A stretch of 64,000 nucleotides of DNA from a virus, in IMG/VR virus record IMGVR_UViG_3300035703_000027, positions 1 to 64,000 of that record. One strand, written 5' to 3'. A program made the translations under genes and the position numbers. Below the pieces are notes generated by a model, which ran no database searches, was not told the DNA's origin, and saw only the letters and a program-made list of their open reading frames with translations. This document shows, piece by piece, positions 30,362-37,900 of this stretch (position 1 is the first letter of the stretch; every line of letters starts with the position of its first letter).

Positions 30362-33271
30362 ATGTCTGAACGCCGTTTCCCCGTCCCCGAGGCCGTCCGC
30401 GCCGCCTTCCGGCGCGGGCTCGCGTTGCACGCCGACGGGCGCAGCGGCGACGGCCTGGTGCCGGCCACCGTCGGCTGGGCCCGGCGCCTCGCGGCGGGTG
30501 CGCCCGTCAGCGAGCGCAAGCTGCGCAAGATGGCCGCCTGGCACGCCCGCCACGCCGTCGATCGCCGGCCGGGCTGGAGCAAGCGCGGGCACGAAACCCC
30601 GGGCTACGTCGCCTTCCTGCTGTGGGGTGGCGCGAGCGGGCGATCGTTCGCCAACCGGATGGTGCGCAAGCTCGACCGGCTGGAGAAGGGCGGCCCGGCG
30701 CCGCTGCTGCTGCTGCCCGCCCGGCGCGGGCTGTCGCTGCGGGCCCTGCTGACGCTGTGGAAGGCCCTCATCCAGGTGCGGGCCCACACCCGCAAGGACG
30801 GCACGCAGGTGCGGGCCCACACGCGGAACATCCAGACCCGGGCGGAGCGTCAGGAGCTGGTGAACGCCCTCGCGCGCAAGATGGCCGAGGGCGAGCACAC
30901 GCGGCACAAGACCCTCGCCTCGGCGCTCGGCGCGGCCCGGCACGCGTCGAAGGTCAACGGCAAGGCCGCCGCGGTGTACGAGCACCCCGACGGGGGCTGG
31001 GTGGCGACGCACGCCACGGAGCACCACGCCGACCACCCGGAGCGCATCGAGGTCAAGCAGGGGCGGGCGCACCTGGTGCGCGCGGGCGGCAAGCCGCAGA
31101 GCCTGAAGCACATCAAGGGGGCGATCGAGGAGGGGGCGCCGGCGGCGGTGGTGCCCAAGGTCAAGCCGGCCCGGCCCAAGGCGGAGAAGGCCGAGAATCC
31201 TGCGCCGGAGAAACCGGCAGAGCCCGAGCAGGCCGAGCCGCCCAAGCCGGAGGAGCCCGGCCTGCCCCCGCTGGACGAGCGGCACAAGGCGCTGCTGGAT
31301 GGGCTGCTGGCGGCGGCGGTGGCGAGCAAGGACTATGACGGACGCAGCCGGCAGGCGATCGAGGCCAACGGCTTTGTCGATGTGGGTTCAGCGCACTTCG
31401 GCCACGCCGACATGCGCCAGCTCAACGTGCCGCGTGAAGCGCTGGAGGCGCTGGCGCCGCACCTTGCGCAGGCGGGGTTCAAGCACTTAGGGGTCGAGGA
31501 TCATCTCCGGTACTTGGCGCACAACAAAAAACAAGAGCGTGCGGGCTGGTCCGCAAGCAGTCAGCAGCAGATCGACAAGGGCGAGGCGGGCCTGTATCGC
31601 TTCTATCGCGCGGATCGCGAGTACGCGGGAACGGCCGCCCCTGTGATGCTCAAGGCGCCCCAGGCCGGCGATGACTTCATCGCGCTGTACGAACAAAACG
31701 TCGAGCGCCCCCTGCATGCGTGGGATGAGGGCGTGGAGCAGCGCGTGGCGGAGGCGCTGGAGGACCATTACGGATGGGAACGCAAGACCATCAAGGGCAA
31801 GAAAAAACCGGATGGCACGCGGTACACAGACGAATGGGAGGACATGAAGGCCTACGCCGCAGAGCGAGCCAGGAAGATCCTGGCAGGCGGCAAGCCGCTG
31901 GAGAAAGAGCTGATGGCGATCCTTGGCACGTCGCCCCGCAGCCTGGGGGACGCGCTGTTCGTCAGGGTCGGCAAGAAAACCCTGATGTACAACGCCATGC
32001 ACGACGGCGAGCAGCGTGTTTCATCGATCGGCAGCCCGAATGACTTGCGCAAGCACATCCGAGACATGTACTCGGTCGGGCATCCGGTGAGTGAAAACGC
32101 GGCCGTGAACGCGGAGTATTATCCGCACCTTGATGCGGCCGTCAAGGCGATGCAGGCTCCGCACGCCCTTACCAGTGACGCCTACGTGAAGGCTATCGAG
32201 GGCGCCATCGGGAAGCATGAAACCAGCACCGACCTCGGCAAGGCGTTTCACCGGCACCGGGAGGCGATGCGCAAGGCCCTGGCCGACGGCAAGGAGGTGC
32301 CGGCGGCGGTGCGCAGCGAATACTTCGAGTTTGCCGACGGACCCAAGCTCCCCAAGGGGCCCCACACCGACGCCGTGATCGCCGCCGTTGCCGAGGTGAA
32401 GCGCCGCCGGAAAGAGGTCGCGGACCAGATGCAGCTCATGGCCAATCAGCGCATCGAGCGACACGAGGCGTTTGCGGCCAGGTATCCGCTTCTGGGGGCA
32501 GATGGCAAGCCGACAGGAATGATTGACGACAGCGCCGTGCCGCCCGAAGAATTGAAGCAGTACGAGGCGCAGCGGGACGCGGACTGGGAAGCCGTCGAGG
32601 CCATTCAGCAGTCTTACAGCGCGGAGCAGGCCCGGGCCGACGTGGACAAGCTGCTGCGGGGAGCCGGCAAGGCCCGGTACACGGCGCACTTCGACCCCGA
32701 AGTCAGCGACGAGCACAGGGCGGCCTACCAGAAGGCCCTGGACTACTACGCCGAGCTGGCGGGTGCTCGCGCCGGGCACCGTCACGTGGTGGTGCGCTAC
32801 GTCGCCGACGGCGAGCACGGCCTGGAGGATCGCGCCTTTTACCGGAACCCTGAGATGACGATCGCCATGGGCAAGAGCCTTCCCAGGTGGCATGTTGGGC
32901 AGGTTGTGGTGCACGAAATGGCGCACGGCCTGGAGTACGAGCACCCGGACAACGCCAAGGCGTCAGCGGCGTTCGTGTTCGAGCACACCGAGGATCGTTA
33001 CGAGAAGCTCAACACGCTCACGAACTCGGACAGGTTCCAGGACTATGAGGTCGCAAGGCCCGCCAAGGCCGACGGCAAGGCGCTCTGGGATCCCTACCTG
33101 GGCAAGGCTTACGGCGCAACAAAGGTCGCCCCGGGCACCATCGACGACGTGCGCGCCACAGAGCTGGTCAGCATGGGGATGGATAGACTCTATGAGGACC
33201 CCATCGCCTTCATCTCCGATCACCCCGAGCACTTCCGCGTGCTTTGGGGCATGCTGCGGTCACAGGAGTAA
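30362..33271 (+). CDS. Module protein 6: virion-type N-terminal domain, N-module, zinc peptidase
   Basis: 969 aa. Residues 1-105 form an extra domain (PVPEAVRAAFRRGLALHADG ... SERKLRKMAAWHARH ... YVAFLLWGGASGRSFANRMV) resembling a module seen in phage head proteins. The shared module follows (about 130-275), then an acidic Pro/Glu linker. Next come unassigned domains with lower GC and a GKAFHRHREAMRKALADGKEV helix typical of polyvalent proteins. The C-terminal metallopeptidase has HEMAHGLEYEH near 851 and a downstream ATELVSMGM Glu. The peptidase closely parallels that of protein 5. It is likely injected, with its substrate unknown. Confidence 0.8.
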   Translation: MSERRFPVPEAVRAAFRRGLALHADGRSGDGLVPATVGWARRLAAGAPVSERKLRKMAAWHARHAVDRRPGWSKRGHETPGYVAFLLWGGASGRSFANRMVRKLDRLEKGGPAPLLLLPARRGLSLRALLTLWKALIQVRAHTRKDGTQVRAHTRNIQTRAERQELVNALARKMAEGEHTRHKTLASALGAARHASKVNGKAAAVYEHPDGGWVATHATEHHADHPERIEVKQGRAHLVRAGGKPQSLKHIKGAIEEGAPAAVVPKVKPARPKAEKAENPAPEKPAEPEQAEPPKPEEPGLPPLDERHKALLDGLLAAAVASKDYDGRSRQAIEANGFVDVGSAHFGHADMRQLNVPREALEALAPHLAQAGFKHLGVEDHLRYLAHNKKQERAGWSASSQQQIDKGEAGLYRFYRADREYAGTAAPVMLKAPQAGDDFIALYEQNVERPLHAWDEGVEQRVAEALEDHYGWERKTIKGKKKPDGTRYTDEWEDMKAYAAERARKILAGGKPLEKELMAILGTSPRSLGDALFVRVGKKTLMYNAMHDGEQRVSSIGSPNDLRKHIRDMYSVGHPVSENAAVNAEYYPHLDAAVKAMQAPHALTSDAYVKAIEGAIGKHETSTDLGKAFHRHREAMRKALADGKEVPAAVRSEYFEFADGPKLPKGPHTDAVIAAVAEVKRRRKEVADQMQLMANQRIERHEAFAARYPLLGADGKPTGMIDDSAVPPEELKQYEAQRDADWEAVEAIQQSYSAEQARADVDKLLRGAGKARYTAHFDPEVSDEHRAAYQKALDYYAELAGARAGHRHVVVRYVADGEHGLEDRAFYRNPEMTIAMGKSLPRWHVGQVVVHEMAHGLEYEHPDNAKASAAFVFEHTEDRYEKLNTLTNSDRFQDYEVARPAKADGKALWDPYLGKAYGATKVAPGTIDDVRATELVSMGMDRLYEDPIAFISDHPEHFRVLWGMLRSQE

Positions 33272-33274
33272 CCG

Positions 33275-33547
33275 ATGCGCATCCACCTGAGCGACGGCCT
33301 GGACACGGCCGTGCTGGACGACAGCGGACCCGAGCTGCGCTGGGAGTCCGACCGCCCGAGGCTGCGGGCTGCGCTTGATGCCTGCGTGCCCCGCTGGCGC
33401 AGCCGGGTCCAACCCCACCCCGACGACGGCACGATGCAGATCGCGAAGATGGCCGCGGCCGACTTTGCGCTGACCATCGTGAAGGTCGAAGGGGCGCGCA
33501 AGCGCCGCGCAGGGGCCGAGCCGCCCCCGCCCGGCACGGTGCTGTAG
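33275..33547 (+). CDS. Hypothetical 90-aa protein following module protein 6
   Basis: ATG 33275 is four bases after the previous stop. The protein begins MRIHLSDGLDTAVLDDSG and contains a helical KMAAADFALTIVKVEGARKRR stretch. It has no known motif. Its position matches that of the small gene after module protein 5, so it may serve the same purpose for a related peptidase-bearing protein. A hairpin (GAGCCG ... CGGCTC) after its stop is a weak terminator candidate, followed by TACAAT, a likely -10 for the nuclease gene. Confidence 0.6.
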   Translation: MRIHLSDGLDTAVLDDSGPELRWESDRPRLRAALDACVPRWRSRVQPHPDDGTMQIAKMAAADFALTIVKVEGARKRRAGAEPPPPGTVL

Positions 33548-33637
33548 GCCCCCCGGGAGCCGCACGCGCCGGCTCGCCTCGGCCGTTGTTTCCCCGCTGG
33601 CGCATAAGGGGTACAATCGAGGCCCGAGGAGAACGCC

Positions 33638-34498
33638 ATGGAAGCCCGACCCCCCGCGCTGTTCGGCCGCGCCGCCTTGCTGGTGGCGGCGGTGCTGTCC
33701 CTGTCATGTGCCGTCGCGGTGCCCGCGGAGGTGCTCGCGCCGCTGGCGGCGGCGTCGCCTGGCGCGTCCCCGGTGGCGGTGCCGAGCGCGGCGCCAACCG
33801 CCCCGGGCGAGGCCGCGCCGGTGCCGGCCCCCGAGGGGGGCTACCCCACGCCGGACCCGGGCGCGCGGCAGCTCCAGGTGGCGCGCGTGGTGGACGGCGA
33901 CACGATCCAGCTCGTGGAGGGCGGCAAGCGCTTTTCGGTGCGCCTCATCGGGATCGACACGCCGGAGACGGTGCACCCGAGCAAGGGCGTGGAGTGCTAC
34001 GGGCCGGAGGCGTCGGCGTTCGTGAAGGGCCTGCTGACGGGCAAGGTGGTGGCCTACGGGACGGACCCGACGCAGGGCGAGACGGACAAGTACGGGCGCG
34101 GCCTGGGCTACGTCTGGTACGAGGGGCGGCTGGTGAACCAGGAGATCGTGCAGCGGGGGCTCGGGCGCGAGTACACCTACGCGAAGCCCTACCGCTACCA
34201 GCGGGAGTTCCGGGCCGTCGAGGCCAGCGCCCGCGCGGCCGGGCTGGGCCTCTGGGGTGGGGCCTGCCCGCAGACGTTCGAGTTCAGGACCCGCACCGAG
34301 CCGCTGGACGGGCCGGCCCTGGTCGATGTGGACAGCCTCCCCGACGCGCCGGAGTACGTCGCGCCTTCGATCGCGGTGAGCCTCCCCGCCGTGGCAAGCC
34401 CGGAGCCGTACAACCCCTGCGGCCCGGGGATGGTCTGGGTGGACGGCTACACGCGCAAGGATGGCCGATCCGTGAAGGGCTACTGCCGGCGCAAGTGA
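33638..34498 (+). CDS. Secreted thermonuclease-family lipoprotein with C-terminal KDG motif
   Basis: A 286-aa staphylococcal-nuclease-fold enzyme. The N-terminus is a lipoprotein signal (LLVAAVLSLSC, Cys near 24), then a Pro/Ala linker. The catalytic core is complete: VVDGDTIQL, then VRLIGIDTPE (Arg and the Asp-Thr-x-Glu metal and base residues, near 105), then DKYGRGLGYV with the second Arg near 153. The extreme C-terminus reads VDGYTRKDGRSVKGYCRRK, the same hairpin motif as in the phage's N-modules, and includes a possible disulfide Cys pair. It is expected at the cell envelope, where it could degrade DNA of competing phages. ATG 33638 has CGAGGAGAACGCC. Confidence 0.85.
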   Translation: MEARPPALFGRAALLVAAVLSLSCAVAVPAEVLAPLAAASPGASPVAVPSAAPTAPGEAAPVPAPEGGYPTPDPGARQLQVARVVDGDTIQLVEGGKRFSVRLIGIDTPETVHPSKGVECYGPEASAFVKGLLTGKVVAYGTDPTQGETDKYGRGLGYVWYEGRLVNQEIVQRGLGREYTYAKPYRYQREFRAVEASARAAGLGLWGGACPQTFEFRTRTEPLDGPALVDVDSLPDAPEYVAPSIAVSLPAVASPEPYNPCGPGMVWVDGYTRKDGRSVKGYCRRK

Positions 34499-34522
34499 CG
34501 CGCTTGGCCCGCTGCCGCAGGC

Positions 34523-34834
34523 CTACCAGTCCGGCTCGACCGAGGTCGTCTCGATGCCGCCGCCGGCCGGCATCACCGTGTAGAGGCGGTTCTCGACCCG
34601 GTAGACGCACTCGCCCGTCCACGTGTCGAGCCGCACGTTGCGGTGGTTGAAGCTGGCGTAGCGGCCCGGGAAGGGCATGTCGAACGCCACGATCGCGAGG
34701 TACAGCCCCGCGGCCGTGAGCAGCGCGACCTGGAGCCGTGACAGCGGGGCCTCGCGGGCGCGCCGGTAGCACTCGGGGCACACCGTGGTCGCACGGGGCG
34801 GCGTCTCGGGGCTGGGTGGCGGGGTGGTCGTCAT
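34523..34834 (-). CDS. Small membrane protein with N-terminal CxxC (103 aa)
   Basis: This is the only minus-strand gene in the long plus-strand block. ATG at 34834 has a strong AGGAGGGCCCCACC ribosome site. Residues 19-25 (CPECYRRA) look like half a zinc knuckle. Residues 33-52 (LQVALLTAAGLYLAIVAF) form one membrane helix, and a polar 50-residue tail follows. It converges with the nuclease gene with only 24 bases between them. The orientation and separate ribosome site mark it as a moron-type insertion. Function unknown. Confidence 0.7.
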   Translation of the reverse strand: MTTTPPPSPETPPRATTVCPECYRRAREAPLSRLQVALLTAAGLYLAIVAFDMPFPGRYASFNHRNVRLDTWTGECVYRVENRLYTVMPAGGGIETTSVEPDW

Positions 34835-34912
34835 GGTGGGGCCCTCCTGACCACAGCCATACCCCGCCGCCGGGCGGACCACGCCGGCCCCGGAGCGATG
34901 CGCCCGCGTCGT

Positions 34913-34957
34913 GGCAATCAGGCGATCGCCCGGGCGCCAACGGTGGCACGCTAGAGG
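34913..34957 (+). promoter_or_regulatory. Class G promoter variant before module protein 7
   Basis: GGCAA at 34913-34917 and a TAGAGG at 34952-34957 are 34 bases apart, so this copy departs from the strict 28-29 spacing. Its place directly before a family gene argues it is a relic or a variant. Confidence 0.4.
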
Positions 34958-34973
34958 CTGCCCGGAGGTAGCC

Positions 34974-37900
34974 ATGGCCCTGACGTTGCGTGTCCCGACC
35001 CGCCTGCTGAACCGCGACGAGCTGCTCTCGCTGCTCAAGTCGCTCAGCCACACCCGCGCGCACACGCGCCAGACGAAGTACGGCGCGCAGTGGGTGCACG
35101 ACTACTTCCGGCAGAGCAAGGAGGAGCGGGCGGCCCTGGTGGGCAAGCTCGCCAGGAAGCTCGCCCGGGGCGACCACCACGAGGCCATCGGCACGCTCGC
35201 GCAGGCCACGCTGGTGGCGAAGCGCATCAGCCGGCAGGCGCCCATCGACGTGCACGTGACGCAGGACGCGGACGGGCGCTACGGGGTGACGGCGAAGCCG
35301 AAGGCGACGCTCGCCATGCCGGTGGTGGCGTCGGCCGGCAAGGCCTACGTGGAGCACCCGGTGGCCGGCCGCGTCGAGATGAACGCGGTGCTCGCGGGCC
35401 GGGGGCTGCACCAGGTCGGGCGCAAGACGCTGGAGAAGCACGCGCACGTCGTGGCGACGATCGACGGGACGGACCACGCCACGGCGCTTGCCAAGCTGCA
35501 CGGCCAGCAGCGCGAGGCGATCGCCGCCCGGCTGGCGGCCGGCAAGACGGTGGCGGCCCGGGTGGTGGCGCCCCACGATTCTGCGTTGCACGCGCAGCTC
35601 GCCGGGGTGAAGGCGGAGCGGGCCCGCAAGGCGGAGCAGCGTCAGGCGGTCCGGCTGGCGCGCCAGGCGGAGCGCGAGGCGCGCGCGCAGCGCAACCTGG
35701 CGCGCGAGCAGCAGCGCACGGTGCGCAGGGCCGAGCAGAACCGGGCGCGCGCCGAGAAGCGGCGCACGGGCACAGGCCGCAAGCCCGGCGCGCAGCCGGG
35801 GAACGACAACGCCCAGGGTGCGCACGAAGTGCCCGCCTGGGCGCAGGGCGAGCGTACGCTGCCCACCTGGTCCTTCGGGGACGGCGGGGCGCGGCACGTC
35901 GCGGGGCTCGTCAAGGACGCGCTGGGCGAGCACGCGTTCCCGCAGACCACTGCATCGGCACCGGGCGCCATGGCCTATGTTTCGTGGCCGATGGGCGGCT
36001 ACAGCTACAACCTGGAGGTACGCCCCACCGCCGGCAACGTCATGGTGGCCTCGCTGGTGGCGCAGGACGGCAAGGGCCAGCAGGCGACGGTGTGGGAGCG
36101 GGCGGTGGACGGCACGCGTGACGACACCGAGGCCGCCCTGAAGGAGGGCGCCGGGGTGGCGCTGGTGCATGCGGGCCTGAAGGCCGGCACCCTGCCGCCC
36201 CTGCCCGAGCGCTGGTGGGCGCCGAAGCCGCCCGAGGTGGCGCCCACGCCCGAGGTGAAGCCGGCGGCCGAGAAGAAGCCGCGCGTCCGCAGCGGCAAGA
36301 AGGCCGGCGCGCAGCCCGGGAACGACAACGCCAAGGGGCCGCACGACGTGGAGCCGGCCGCCGAGGTGGCGAACCTGCACGCGCACCGGCACGACCTCGC
36401 GGAGCTGGTCAAGGCTGCGCTGGGGCCGGCCGGGGCGCGGCTGCGGGTGCAGGACTTCGCCCCGCGCGGACAGGGGGGCGTGCGGTCGATCATGGGACTT
36501 TCGGGCGCGGACCGGAAGGCGGCTATCGACGGGGTGGTGGGCCCCGGCAGTGCCCTGGAGATCGTAAGCGGCGAGCAGGGCGGGCCGGTCGAGCTGAGCT
36601 GGAGCATGCGGGGGGTCGCAGGGGTCGAGGAGAGCTACAGCCTGAAGGCCACGCCGGGTGGCGAGGTCGAGCTGGGGATGTGGCGCACCGACTACGACAA
36701 CCCGGACGCCAGCGGCTACGTGCCGCTGTGGCGCCAGCCGGCGGGGGCCTCGCTCGCGGAGGTGCAGGCCGCCCTTGCGGCGGGTGCCGAGGCAGCCCTG
36801 GTGCACGCCGGCGAGCGGGGGGACCAGGAGCTGCCGCCGCTGGGCGACGACACGGGCCGCAAGCCCGGCGCGCAGCCCGGGAACGACAACGCCAAGGGCA
36901 CCCGCGGCAAGAAGAAGGAGCGCGCGCCTCTGGCGACCCGGGACATCGCCGGCATGTCGCTGGAGGAGGTCAAGGCGCTCGTCGAGGACACCGCGTCCAT
37001 GCTGGATGGCAACACCGTCTACGACGGCGTGGTGATGGTCCAGGACGGCGCCGGGTTCAACGCGACGGACCACCACGCGGCGCTGCGCTGGCTGGGGCAG
37101 CACTACAAGACGGACCTCGACTACGTGCTGATGGCGCAGTCGCTCATCAAGTACAAGGGGCAGTACCTCGACGATCGCGCGGAGGTGTTCAAGGCGCTGG
37201 TGCGGGCGGCGGCCCCCGAGGACGGTGGTTCCGGGCCGCGCTTCAAGTGGAACATCAAGGCGGCGGGCTGGGTGCTCGGCAACGGGGACGTGCAGGGTGA
37301 GCGCCCGCCCATGTGCGTCTACGCCAAGGGCGAGGGCCAGTACGGGGTGCAGTTCAAGTACAACGCCGACTTCGTGGACGGCATCAAGCGGCTGGTGCCG
37401 CCAGGTCAGCGCACGTGGGACTCCGCCCGCAAGGAGTGGACCGTCAGCGCCCTGGGGGCGAACAAGCTGCTTGGGGAGTTTGGGCACCGGGTCGGGATCG
37501 ACTTCGAGGGGCACCAGGCCCTCGCGGCGGCGATGGAGTCCGAGGCGGGTGAAGCCGCCAAGAAGGAAGCCGCCGAGGCCGAGAAGCGCGCGGCCGAGCT
37601 GGCGGAGGCGCGGGTGCTGATGGGCGACGAGGTGCCGCAGGACGGAGAGTACGTGCTGCGGGGGCTCAAGGTCATCAAGGCGGCGCCTTACGTCACGCTG
37701 GAGGCGGTGCCGGGCTACGCGACCAACTACCAGGTGGCAGTGAAGTTCAACCAGTTCGACCCCGAGTTCAAGGATCGGCTCAAGGGGGCGGTGCGGGCGC
37801 GCTGGGAGCCTGCTTACAAGTCGTGGCTGGTGGACGCCCGCGAGGTGCGGGAGGTGCTCGCGCTGTTCCCGGGGGCCGGCATGGACGCCGCGGTGTACGA

